From a virus: 64,000 nucleotides of DNA. This document shows, piece by piece, positions 37,953 to 46,831 of this stretch (position 1 is the stretch's first letter; every line of letters starts with the position of its first letter). Made by a program: the position numbers and the translations under genes. Under the pieces are notes generated by a model. That model had not been told where the DNA came from and did no database searches. It was given only the letters and a program-made list of their open reading frames with translations. Location: the IMG/VR virus record IMGVR_UViG_3300021961_000068, positions 1-64,000 of that record. One strand, given 5' to 3'.

Positions 37953-40319
37953 TTAGATAACGCTACCCTGTTCTAATTCGGGCATGGAATTTATTGCTGT
38001 CTGAAGCATCTTAACCCATGCTTTTGCTTGTGGAGTCATAATAGTCGGAGTCGCTAGACCTGAATCACTTGGTGCCATTGATTGCACCATATTTTTCATT
38101 TCGTCAAAAGATTTATCGTCCATAATTTTGGTATCAGGGAAGTTTTCTGTGAGCATTGTCAATAATTTTGCCTCAGCGAAAGCCTCCCAATTATTGGTTT
38201 GAGCATATTTTGAAGCAGAGCCAAGAACAGGCATAATTTCGCTTGGTTTGATGCCTTTAGTATTTATTCTTGTCGAATCAAAACCTAAAGTTTCGTCAAA
38301 TAGTTGTTTCCCTTCTTCCAAAAACTTTTCAATTGTTTGACCACCAAGTTGGTTTTCTACAAGTTCTCTAATTTTTTCAACTGAAGAAATACTGTCATTG
38401 TCTTCAAAAGAGTACATTGAAACTTTATTATTTTTAACTGAAATCAATGCTTCTCTAAACAGTTTCTTTTTAGGGTCAAGACCTTCGCTAAAATTGTTAA
38501 GAATAAAACCCAAATTATCCATTACTGAATCAGAATCTAAGTCATTATCGTTGTGGGCTATATTTTTTGCATATACAGCAAAAAGAGAATTTAAATTTGG
38601 TGTAGATGTATAACCAAAAATTTTTGCCCGCATTCTTTTATCGTTGAATGCTATTTCAACATCTTCCCAATCAGTATCGGGGTCAATATTGTAAGAAACA
38701 GCAAACTTTGCGCCAATAAAAGTGTCGCCAATTTTTGAACCTTGTTTTTTGATTTGTTCAAGCGCTGGTGGGTCGGATGCTGTTGAATTTATGCCTAGCG
38801 TTTTTAAAACTTCCGCATAATGGGCGACATGAGATAGTTCGTGTATTGAAAGACCTATTTGATAGTCATCGGTTCCTGCAATTTTTACAGAGCCGTTAAA
38901 CATGTCCCCTTTTTCCATTGCGTCACCACCGGCGCCAACATTACTTATCAGCAGTGAATCAGCATAAAATCTTGTTGCTGAAATAATTTTCCCGTCAGGG
39001 TAATCCGCTATCCACGCATAAGCCGAAGCAGTTTCAGGTCCGCCATCACCTGTTTGATGTATCTCAAATGTGAATGCTCCACGCAAAGAAGGATTGTCTT
39101 GCATATGCAATTCTGCTCCCGCGAGAGCCTCAACAAAACCTCTTCCTATTTCTTTACGGACAGCGTCACGACCATCTTCTGTCTCCAACATTGATTTGAT
39201 TTTTTCTAGTTGGTCAGCGGTGTTTCTCAATCGTTCCTTTGATGCATCATCAACCCCATCTTCATCAGATTTATTTCTCAGTCGGGAAATCCTTGTAGTT
39301 AACAAATCACCTCTTAAATCATTCATCCCACCATCAAGCATTTCTTTCATGCTTCTTGACTTAGGGATACCCATTTTTGCAATCAGTTCATCACCGTATT
39401 CTTCAACTTCTTTGTTTTTTGCGTCGGGAACATATTTGTCTAAAAGTTTTGTGATTTTTGCATCCAACTCTGTGTTGAAAGAATCAGCGTCAAATGTAAC
39501 TTTTGCTAAATCATCTTTTCTTATTGAAGCATCAGGTGGAGCCGCATTTGCTTTAGTGATGTCATCGGTTGGGGAGCGCGTATCTACTTTGGATTTTTCT
39601 ATTTTGGGTGTATTGACTACATCTGTTGCGCCGCTTAATTCTGAGATCAAGTTGTCATCAATTTCTTTCTGTTTTTCTTTTTTCTCTTTACGCCTTTTTA
39701 GGTTCGCTAGAACAAAGTTTCTTGCATCAACTAAGGCATCTTTTTTAAGTTTTGACGCAATTGCATCTAGTTGCTCTTTCCTTTGGTCAGATATTTTTCC
39801 TCTTTTTTGAAGAGACTCGGTAGCGAACTCTAAAACCTGAGCCCCACCAGCCCTCAATAAAAGCATGCTCATTAATGTGGAATCAGTAAGAGAACCTGAA
39901 CCGTCCACTTGCATATAATCCATTGCTTGCAAAGCCGCGAGTGCTGTTGCTTTTGCGCCGTTTCTTACGTTTTCGCTTTTTAAGATGCCTTTTGCGCCGT
40001 CAATCATTTTCCCTACCAAAGCAGCGGCTCCTCGTGCCGCCGTCTCCGCGCTAGGTATCAAACAATTGGACATTTGCATGTCGGTGAATTGGTTTGCGTT
40101 CGGAGTACCTGGTGGGCATCGCAATTTACCTAGCGCATCCACTATCACGCCAGACGCACGAGCAGCACGTGTTCCAACAGAATCTAGATCGGGTCTATCT
40201 TTTACGGTCGGTCCGAGGAATCCTTTAAAAAGTAAAAGGTTTTCTTGAACTACCGCAACGGATTTGCGATACTCTGCGACTCTTTCGTTTGCGTCAAAAG
40301 CGCGAGACGATTTAATCAT
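37953..40319 (-). CDS. Large accessory virion protein with HELSH zinc-protease motif
   Basis: The 788-aa protein has the shared Cys module near residues 67-86 (LRCPPGTPNANQFTDMQMSNC) and a helical, charged middle. A predicted metallopeptidase domain follows, with IHELSHVAHY (H493, E494, H497) and NNWEAFAEAKL (E712 or E716, a likely third zinc ligand). HExxH plus a distant E-x-F-A-E fits zincin-type enzymes. Related domains occur in phage head proteins and toxins. It may process virion proteins or act on host proteins after entry. AAGGAGAGG precedes the ATG. Confidence 0.75.
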   Translation of the reverse strand: MIKSSRAFDANERVAEYRKSVAVVQENLLLFKGFLGPTVKDRPDLDSVGTRAARASGVIVDALGKLRCPPGTPNANQFTDMQMSNCLIPSAETAARGAAALVGKMIDGAKGILKSENVRNGAKATALAALQAMDYMQVDGSGSLTDSTLMSMLLLRAGGAQVLEFATESLQKRGKISDQRKEQLDAIASKLKKDALVDARNFVLANLKRRKEKKEKQKEIDDNLISELSGATDVVNTPKIEKSKVDTRSPTDDITKANAAPPDASIRKDDLAKVTFDADSFNTELDAKITKLLDKYVPDAKNKEVEEYGDELIAKMGIPKSRSMKEMLDGGMNDLRGDLLTTRISRLRNKSDEDGVDDASKERLRNTADQLEKIKSMLETEDGRDAVRKEIGRGFVEALAGAELHMQDNPSLRGAFTFEIHQTGDGGPETASAYAWIADYPDGKIISATRFYADSLLISNVGAGGDAMEKGDMFNGSVKIAGTDDYQIGLSIHELSHVAHYAEVLKTLGINSTASDPPALEQIKKQGSKIGDTFIGAKFAVSYNIDPDTDWEDVEIAFNDKRMRAKIFGYTSTPNLNSLFAVYAKNIAHNDNDLDSDSVMDNLGFILNNFSEGLDPKKKLFREALISVKNNKVSMYSFEDNDSISSVEKIRELVENQLGGQTIEKFLEEGKQLFDETLGFDSTRINTKGIKPSEIMPVLGSASKYAQTNNWEAFAEAKLLTMLTENFPDTKIMDDKSFDEMKNMVQSMAPSDSGLATPTIMTPQAKAWVKMLQTAINSMPELEQGSVI

Positions 40320-40331
40320 CGCCTCTCCTTA

Positions 40332-40595
40332 TCAGTCGCTTGAATCTGACGCTTTATTAATCGTTGACATTGAAACCACATCATCATCCTCTACTTCTTT
40401 TTTCTTAGAAGCCTTTTTGGGTTCCACTTTTTCTTCAACAACTTTTTCAACGACTACTGGTTCTTCTTTGACTTCAACCTCAACAACAGCAACCTCTACT
40501 TCAGGTGTCACCACCACAGGGGCTTGTTCTTGTTTTGTATCAAAAAGGAGCCCTGAAGTGTTTACCGAATCAACAGGTTGATTTAGTTTTTTCAC
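40332..40595 (-). CDS. Low-complexity Val/Glu/Lys-rich protein, 87 aa
   Basis: The middle of the protein is runs of Val, Glu and Lys (VEVAVVEVEVKEEPVVVEKV), ending in KKASKKKEVEDDD. It may be a flexible linker or scaffold-like peptide. GTG 40595 overlaps the previous stop as GTGA, so it is coupled to the PepSY-like gene. There is no family match. Such sequences are hard to confirm without homologues. Confidence 0.55.
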   Translation of the reverse strand: MKKLNQPVDSVNTSGLLFDTKQEQAPVVVTPEVEVAVVEVEVKEEPVVVEKVVEEKVEPKKASKKKEVEDDDVVSMSTINKASDSSD

Positions 40596-41938
40596 TTGTC
40601 AAAACCTGTTTCAATTTCAAGCATCTCAAGTTCCATCAAACTGCTCAAGAACTCTTTTGCTTCATCGTCAAGGAGAACTTTCTCGTTTGGTTTCTCTGAA
40701 TTCCATGATTCTGGAATCATGTCTTCTTTGCCGAGTTCCTTAGCACGCTTCATGCAATGCATCTTCGCTTCGTCTTGATCTTTTGCACGACCGACAGCCA
40801 TAATTGCCATCTTCAAGTCCTCTTCATCCTTGATTGGGTAAGAGCCGTCTGCCATTGCCATTCCGCCCTTAGCCATTTCCATGCGCTCATCTTCGCTATA
40901 CATTGCTTTTAAAGCAATGTCGGCTACTTCTTCGTCAATGTCGGCTGCTTCCTCTGGCTCATATTCATCAAAGCCAAGAATTTCACCGTCAACACCAACA
41001 TAAACATCGTAAGATTTTCCGTCTACGCCTTCAATCTCTACGGCGTAAGCGTCATATCCGTCAAACATGTCTGCGTCAACAGAAACAACTTCACCATCAA
41101 TTGACTTTGTTGCAATAGCGGAAGCCTCACTGAACGAAATCACTTTCTGACCAGGAACTGTTGCTACTTCGCCAATCAAGTCTTCATTGAGAAGATGCCA
41201 ACCCATGCATTCACCGCTTGAACCATCAAAGTAAGCCTCAACAGGTTTTCCGTCTTTGCGTTGAACATCAACAACAAAAATATCAACTTCATCTGCGTAG
41301 CCCGAGTCAAGAACTTTCCCTGCAAACATACTTTCAGCCATACCTTCAACCTCTAGAAGACTTGGCATTGTGTCTTGCTGTTCGCAACCACCTGGGCATG
41401 ATGCACAAATTTCTGAACCGCCCGCATAAACCCGACGCTCAATAGCGCAAACAAAAGCAAGATCGTCATAGTCAGCCGACTTGACGCCCATTGTTTCCAT
41501 GCGCTTCGCACGAGCCTTCTTGCGTTGCTCCATCATTTTTTCAATTTCGCCGTACATTTTTTCTTCTTCGTCGTCAAGATCTTCTGGCATGTCTTCTTCT
41601 TCGTCGTCTTCTTCTTCGGCGACCATTGGCATTGCAGGCTTCTTTTTCTTTTTAGGAGTAGGCATATCCTCGTCCATCACGGCGATGTCTTCTTCTAACT
41701 TTGCACCCTTTTCTTCGGATGCAGTGACCCACTCACTCTTTTCGCCCTCAACCGGCGTTGCTACTTCTGGTGCAGCGTCATTGGGTACGGCTTCTTCTGT
41801 TTGGGTCACAGCCTTTGCTCCGCACTTACCACAAACTTTTGCACCCGGCTTGTAACCACAATCTTTGAGTTCTAAACCTTTTGCGCACTCAATTCCGCCG
41901 TCTGCCAAAAGTTTTACTATCGGTGTTTCGCTAGCCAT
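40592..41938 (-). CDS. Acidic protein with PepSY-like domain
   Basis: The 448-aa protein has a Cys region near the N-terminus (IECAKGLELKDCGY, VCGKCGAKA), a strongly acidic stretch (EEEDDEEEDMPEDLDDEEEK), another CASCPGGC, and a PepSY-like segment near 280-355 (VISFSEASAIATKSIDGEV, AYAVEIEGVDGKSYDVYVG, GEILGF). PepSY domains often inhibit or guide proteases, which fits its place beside the prohead protease. ATG 41938 is chosen for AAGGAG nine bases upstream; an in-frame ATG at 42088 would add 50 residues. Confidence 0.68.
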   Translation of the reverse strand: MASETPIVKLLADGGIECAKGLELKDCGYKPGAKVCGKCGAKAVTQTEEAVPNDAAPEVATPVEGEKSEWVTASEEKGAKLEEDIAVMDEDMPTPKKKKKPAMPMVAEEEDDEEEDMPEDLDDEEEKMYGEIEKMMEQRKKARAKRMETMGVKSADYDDLAFVCAIERRVYAGGSEICASCPGGCEQQDTMPSLLEVEGMAESMFAGKVLDSGYADEVDIFVVDVQRKDGKPVEAYFDGSSGECMGWHLLNEDLIGEVATVPGQKVISFSEASAIATKSIDGEVVSVDADMFDGYDAYAVEIEGVDGKSYDVYVGVDGEILGFDEYEPEEAADIDEEVADIALKAMYSEDERMEMAKGGMAMADGSYPIKDEEDLKMAIMAVGRAKDQDEAKMHCMKRAKELGKEDMIPESWNSEKPNEKVLLDDEAKEFLSSLMELEMLEIETGFDK

Positions 41939-42142
41939 GTTCGTGGACTCCTTATAGTGCATTGTTTTGGCAATGCACCGTGATGGATTAGAGCAAACAG
42001 AGCATGGTGTCAAGCGTTTTTCGCCTGACATCAAACACTGATACTTTGCTGTTTTTTGTGGTAAACCTGTTATTGAAGTATAACTCATCTTAGTCTTTTG
42101 TTTTTGCTACAAATGGAACCAACATAAAAAGGTTTTAATTAT

Positions 42143-44278
42143 TTACATTGTGTCCATAATGTTGAGTAACGCATCAAACGCATCGTCTGTTGCGCCGCCA
42201 ATTTCAACCTGTACACCTTCTTCCGTAACCTCTGATTTCATTTGATAATAATCCAAAATTGGATCTAAAAGTTCTTTAACTTCGTACAAACTATGTTCTG
42301 GTGAAGAAATTAAAAGTGTTTCTTTTTCATCAACCGACAAGGATTTGGCTTCAATATCAGACATAGCGCCACCCGCACTCAAGACTTCTTTGAGAAGATT
42401 GAAGGCGTTTTGTAGTTTTGCCATGTTGCGAGAGTTGATAACCCTGCCCGCCTTAACTTCAATGTCTTCCTCGGCATCTTTGCCCATGAGTTCAGAAATA
42501 GCCGCCATCAACATTGGAATCATGCTTTGTGGGGTCATGCTCTCCCCACCGCCACAACCACAGTCGTGTTCTTTTTCTGAGTCATAGTAAGGCATTTCTA
42601 TGACACCACCTTTATCGTCGTCGCCCTCCATAATCCAGTTATCTTTATCTGCCATGTAGTTGATGAAGTCAGGTTCTTCGTTCATGAATTCTTTTAGAAC
42701 CTCGTAAGCCTTTTCGTTGCCCTCGTCTTCGTTTTCAAACTCAACGTCCTCAAGTTGCATCTCTTGTTCGCCCTTTGGTGTGTCTTCTTCGGCAAGACGG
42801 GTAGCAAGTTGTTCCATCATTTCGTATCCCTTTTCCTCACCATCAAGGAAATCAAAGATTGATTTGAGTTCTTGTTCGTTTAAGGAATCTAGAGATTTGC
42901 CCGGCGTGATCATTCTGCCTAACCGCCTACCGAACTCTGAATCGTTCCAATTATTCTTCCTTAACTTGCCTCGGCAGTTCTTCATGCCGGGGTGATGGCA
43001 TCCTTCGTTCGGCCAGAGACCAGTGGTTTCATGGTGTAGCCACGCGCAGATATTGCTCAACGGGTATAACTCGGGGTGGTTTGCGAGGATTACTCGGCAC
43101 CGACGGAAACCGCCTGGCTTTCGCATAATTGGGCGCCAATAGCGCAACAACTTTTCAAGGTTGCCTCTGCGAGGACCGTAGCCTCGTGTGCGTGCAGTGA
43201 TAATTTCCTGAGGAATGATTCCGCCAAGAGGGTCAGCCTTTTCGGGGGACTTTGGTTTTACGCCTGCTGGAACTTGTGGGTCTTGTTCCATTCGGTAGCG
43301 GTCTTCAAAACGGCGTTCACCATCAGAGCCACTTGGTTTATCTCCGTCAACATTTACATATACGGTTTGTGGTTTAACTCTCGTAGGTTCGCCAATCATG
43401 AACTGATCGTCTTCGTAATGATAGGAAACACGCATTGTGACTATTTCGCCTGTTTCCCCTCTGTGGTCAAATATGACGCTGTTTGGGTCGGACTCACGAA
43501 TTCTTACTGAGCCGCCGAATTTTTTTGCTAAGGCGTATGGGAGATTTTCTTTGCGTCCTTTGTCAGGCATGGGAGCATCAACTGCGTCATCGTTGCCATC
43601 TTCTTCTGACTCTTTACGAGGCTTCTCTTCTTCGGGCTTTTGTCTTGCCATGCTGCTTGCTAAAATGCGCATCAGTAATGAACGACCTTGTTCTGTGAGT
43701 TTGCCATCCTCGCCACGCATCTGACCTTTGATGCTCTCGTTTTCGTTTTGCCCTTCAACAGATTTGATTGAGATAGTGCCAGTGAGTTGATTTGCGCCGT
43801 GAAGAACAGGGCTTGCTTCGTAGAGTTCAACTTTTTTAAGAACATTGGCTTGACGCTTGGGATCAAAATCTGCGTCTAATGTTTTGTAGCCAATTGACCA
43901 CTCTTGTTCCTCTCCAAAGAAAGCAACATCAGCAAAAGCCTGTTTCCCTCGTTCTGATTTCAGGTTGAATTGAACTTTGGCGTAAAGACCGCCAATCCCC
44001 GCAGCACGCATTTTTATTGGGAGACGAGGGTCGGAGGCTGGTACTTCGTACATTTCAAGAACTTTGCCAATAGGTTCATTCCAGTTGTGACCCCACACAA
44101 CTCGGGGTTTGCGCCTCTTTAGACTTTCGTTGAAAGCACCCGGCACGATGATGTCACCCACAGAGTCTTTGTTCCCGATACCAGCAACGAAACATTCAAC
44201 AACGCCAAGTGCCTCGTCAATGTTGAATTGACCTTGGAGTGCTTTATATTGCTGTGATTCAGATAGTGCTGTAGGCAT
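42143..44278 (-). CDS. Prohead protease fused to long C-terminal scaffold-like region
   Basis: Residues about 20-190 form an HK97-type prohead protease (peptidase U35): GDIIVPGAFNESL, RVVWGHNWNEPIG (catalytic His), GEEQEWSIGYK and EASPVLHGANQ. At 711 aa it is far longer than the usual 180-300. The extra part has a PRRGNLEKLLRYWRPIMRK...CAWLHHETTGLWP...CHHPG segment known from other actinobacteriophage proteins, and a C-terminal helix (RNMAKLQNAFNLLKEVLSAG) typical of fused scaffolds. It would assemble with and then cleave the capsid shell. GGAG precedes the ATG. Confidence 0.88.
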   Translation of the reverse strand: MPTALSESQQYKALQGQFNIDEALGVVECFVAGIGNKDSVGDIIVPGAFNESLKRRKPRVVWGHNWNEPIGKVLEMYEVPASDPRLPIKMRAAGIGGLYAKVQFNLKSERGKQAFADVAFFGEEQEWSIGYKTLDADFDPKRQANVLKKVELYEASPVLHGANQLTGTISIKSVEGQNENESIKGQMRGEDGKLTEQGRSLLMRILASSMARQKPEEEKPRKESEEDGNDDAVDAPMPDKGRKENLPYALAKKFGGSVRIRESDPNSVIFDHRGETGEIVTMRVSYHYEDDQFMIGEPTRVKPQTVYVNVDGDKPSGSDGERRFEDRYRMEQDPQVPAGVKPKSPEKADPLGGIIPQEIITARTRGYGPRRGNLEKLLRYWRPIMRKPGGFRRCRVILANHPELYPLSNICAWLHHETTGLWPNEGCHHPGMKNCRGKLRKNNWNDSEFGRRLGRMITPGKSLDSLNEQELKSIFDFLDGEEKGYEMMEQLATRLAEEDTPKGEQEMQLEDVEFENEDEGNEKAYEVLKEFMNEEPDFINYMADKDNWIMEGDDDKGGVIEMPYYDSEKEHDCGCGGGESMTPQSMIPMLMAAISELMGKDAEEDIEVKAGRVINSRNMAKLQNAFNLLKEVLSAGGAMSDIEAKSLSVDEKETLLISSPEHSLYEVKELLDPILDYYQMKSEVTEEGVQVEIGGATDDAFDALLNIMDTM

Positions 44279-44284
44279 GGTACT

Positions 44285-44335
44285 CCAAAAAATGTTTGTT
44301 TATTAACAATAAACTATTTGGAGCGCCAAAAAATG
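44285..44335. promoter_or_regulatory. Palindrome flanked by 10-bp direct repeats
   Basis: GTTTATT-AAC-AATAAAC (44298-44314) is a perfect inverted repeat. CCAAAAAATG occurs at 44285-44294 and again at 44326-44335 in direct orientation. The group lies between the portal stop and the protease start. It looks like an operator or an mRNA hairpin controlling protease expression. Confidence 0.5.
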
Positions 44336-44370
44336 AACACTTTAAGTATATTGGGGGTATTTTACTGAAA

Positions 44371-46581
44371 CTACCCCTCGTTGAATCCGAAACGGAGACG
44401 GCAACGGCAGTTAAAAGTGAGTGCGGGTGGGGCTATCGGGTCGCCAGGAAAACGCAACACCATTCCGTCAACAACAAACCCATCACCAAAATCTACTGTT
44501 TTCCCTTCAAGAAATTTATGCGCAGTACGAACACGAGAATCTTTTCGGGTTAGCCAAGTCTTAGTAAAATTACCTGTGCTGTCTTTGCCTGCCAAATATA
44601 CGCCCCCGTTATAGGAAGACTGTGCTTCATGTTCGGCAATGTCTCGTTTACGCTTGGAAATAAGTTTCAAGAATATTGCGATTAAAGCCAGACGTAGAAG
44701 AACTGATCTTTCTTCTTGATTTTCTTCCATCAACGCTACAGCAATAGCCGCGGCAATTTCCGCTCCTGTACTTGTATTGGCTTCTTGCACCCTTGCAACT
44801 TGTTGTTGGGCGAGTTTCTCAACTTCTTGAGGATTAAGGGATACCTGCTCGCTAGTTCTAGAAGCAACATATTCTTTTGCATCTTGATAGATGGCAACGA
44901 TTATTGGTTCCAAATCATCTGCAAGTTGTTTGTTCCAAACCTCAGGGTCAAAGACCATGTCTACAGTCAGAGCACCGCTTGTCAACGCTTTCATTCCTCG
45001 TTTACCAAATGCTTTCTCCATGACGACTCTTTGTTGTCTCTCAAATAGTCGTTCAAGGGCGCGGTCAAGAATCTCAGTCCATCTTTCGGTGTCTGTGTCC
45101 GCTTTGGTTTCAAGGTCGTTGAGAAACTTGAGTTGCATTTCGCTCTGAATCTTTTCAAACTCAGAGAGTTGTTGATCAGGTGTGAGAGCCGCTGTTTCTG
45201 TTGGTGCTTCCGCTGGTAGGTCTGGCGCAGGTACTGGCGCTGGCGGTGCGGGTTGTGGCATTTCCATAGCACCTTCTTGTGGTGGGAGACCACCGGGGAC
45301 AGCGTTTGGATCAACACCCGCCATATCAACTGGCTGTTGTTCTTCAGGTTTAAACGGTTTCTCTGTGTTGGCAATAGGTGTGAGGTTCGGGTTAGACAGA
45401 AGACTGTCAGCGAGTTCGGACTCAACCTTTTTACGACCTGTTGCGTTTCGGTATTCGTTAAGGCTGATCAAGCCTTGCTGAAATTCGTCCATGACATAGC
45501 GTTCACGTTCTTGTTTGGCGAGAATAAGAATTGGAATATCGTCAGTATCAAAGTCAACATAATATTTATCGTCAAGTTCATCAAGCGCCCGAGCAAGAGT
45601 GTGAAGATGAGGTGCCATTGTTTCCATCCAAAACACTCTTAATTCTTCAGAAGCGTTCGCAAAAGTTCTGCCAGCGGCGTTACCTATAACTGATTCAGGA
45701 ACACCGAACGCGGCGAAGATTTCATTCTTTTGTATTTCACGCATCTGTGTATAAGCGGCGTCTCTTGGTGACGCGGAAGTATCCACATAGTCAACTCCTG
45801 CTTCTGAAGCAATAACTGTCGTAGAACCTGTTTTGGAAAGGTTGCCACGAAAACGGTTTTTTAACTCTTGTTTGTCATCGTCTTCCATGTCGCCACGAAC
45901 AACAAGTAACCCGCCAGGTCGTCCATCATTTAGAAGATAGTTGCGGTTATAAAGTTTTGACAAAGTTTCTAATTCAATCGCTATACCAGCAGATTCCATT
46001 GGGGTCATTGAAAGGTATGGATCTAGCGGATGTGGTCTACGGATCCAACAAACATCTTCTGGTTTGAGGGTAAATTTTGTGCCGTTACGCATATCTACTT
46101 CAAAACCTGACACAAATTTTTTCGGGTCAGGAAGCGGAGCAGTAAATTGAGGAGGAAGAAGTTGTAGGGCAATAATTTTGCCGTCACGAGAACGAACCTT
46201 CTCAATGAAAACACCTCTTGTACTCATCAAAAGTTGTGCTGAAATTCTGTACCTAAAAGCAAAAGAATTTTCGCCCTCATTTGATTTTGAGTTAAAAATT
46301 TCTAGCAACGATTCGTTACTTTTAGTTTTTTCCCCACGTTGGTCGTTGCCTTTTCTTAAAATTACAGGGAGTCGGGCTTGGTTTCCTGCGATTGCATCGA
46401 TACACCGAAAAACCCAAGTAACTTTTTGCATACCGTCTCGGTACGCACGCTCAATATCCCAACCATCTTTATACGGTTTTCCTGCCCGTTGAGTATCAAA
46501 CGCAATAGGGGCGCCAGGATTGGACATCGCTTTTTCACTGATGTTCCTAAGATCTTTATTGTTATTACTGTTCCAAGCCAT
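44371..46581 (-). CDS. Portal protein fused to MuF-like domain
   Basis: The 736-aa protein has an HK97-type portal core in the first 400 residues (AIAGNQARLPVILRK, PPQFTAPLPD, DVCWIRRPHPLDPYLSMTP, FGVPESVIGNAAGRT and NASEELRVFWMET). A Pro/Ala-rich linker (about 415-480) leads to a C-terminal MuF-like domain (about 660-736: KTWLTRKDSRVRTAHKFLEG, LTFNCRCRLRF). Portal and MuF are usually separate genes; fusion puts the minor head protein on the portal. It is the first large gene of the minus head block and is coupled to the upstream 58-aa gene by TAATG. Confidence 0.9.
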   Translation of the reverse strand: MAWNSNNNKDLRNISEKAMSNPGAPIAFDTQRAGKPYKDGWDIERAYRDGMQKVTWVFRCIDAIAGNQARLPVILRKGNDQRGEKTKSNESLLEIFNSKSNEGENSFAFRYRISAQLLMSTRGVFIEKVRSRDGKIIALQLLPPQFTAPLPDPKKFVSGFEVDMRNGTKFTLKPEDVCWIRRPHPLDPYLSMTPMESAGIAIELETLSKLYNRNYLLNDGRPGGLLVVRGDMEDDDKQELKNRFRGNLSKTGSTTVIASEAGVDYVDTSASPRDAAYTQMREIQKNEIFAAFGVPESVIGNAAGRTFANASEELRVFWMETMAPHLHTLARALDELDDKYYVDFDTDDIPILILAKQERERYVMDEFQQGLISLNEYRNATGRKKVESELADSLLSNPNLTPIANTEKPFKPEEQQPVDMAGVDPNAVPGGLPPQEGAMEMPQPAPPAPVPAPDLPAEAPTETAALTPDQQLSEFEKIQSEMQLKFLNDLETKADTDTERWTEILDRALERLFERQQRVVMEKAFGKRGMKALTSGALTVDMVFDPEVWNKQLADDLEPIIVAIYQDAKEYVASRTSEQVSLNPQEVEKLAQQQVARVQEANTSTGAEIAAAIAVALMEENQEERSVLLRLALIAIFLKLISKRKRDIAEHEAQSSYNGGVYLAGKDSTGNFTKTWLTRKDSRVRTAHKFLEGKTVDFGDGFVVDGMVLRFPGDPIAPPALTFNCRCRLRFGFNEG

Positions 46582-46757
46582 TATTCAGATCCCAACAGAT
46601 ACCCATAGATTCCGCAAGCAATACCACCAGTAATAAATCCCGCAGGCGGAAATATAAGACCAGTACCTAACGCAACGCCTACGACGAATAGAAACATCAG
46701 ACAGTTTGCAAGGTTGCGGCGTGTGGCGAATAACTTAAGTTTGCGATAAATATCCAT
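46581..46757 (-). CDS. Small membrane protein with two hydrophobic segments, 58 aa
   Basis: From ATG 46757 the product is MDIYRKLKLFATRRN, then two hydrophobic segments (LANCLMFLFVVGVALGTGLI and PPAGFITGGIACGIYGYLL). AAGGTG precedes the ATG, and its stop overlaps the portal ATG (TAATG). Short two-helix proteins next to portal genes may be holin-like or membrane anchors, but none is proved here. A GTG 12 bases upstream is an alternative start. Confidence 0.6.
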   Translation of the reverse strand: MDIYRKLKLFATRRNLANCLMFLFVVGVALGTGLIFPPAGFITGGIACGIYGYLLGSE

Positions 46758-46831
46758 TGAGACCGTCACCTTAGCAAATGAAAGACCTATTTAATACTAC
46801 ATTATGTATCTACCTATTTTTACGAGGGCTA

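Noticed and set aside
39070-39810. 246-codon open frame antisense to the 788-aa gene
   Set aside because: Low-complexity Ser/Phe/Leu composition typical of an antisense shadow; the minus strand has clear motifs.
41939-42088. 50-residue N-terminal extension of the PepSY-like protein with Cys residues
   Set aside because: AAGGAG is well placed for ATG 41938 and no good site exists for ATG 42088, though the extension looks somewhat protein-like.
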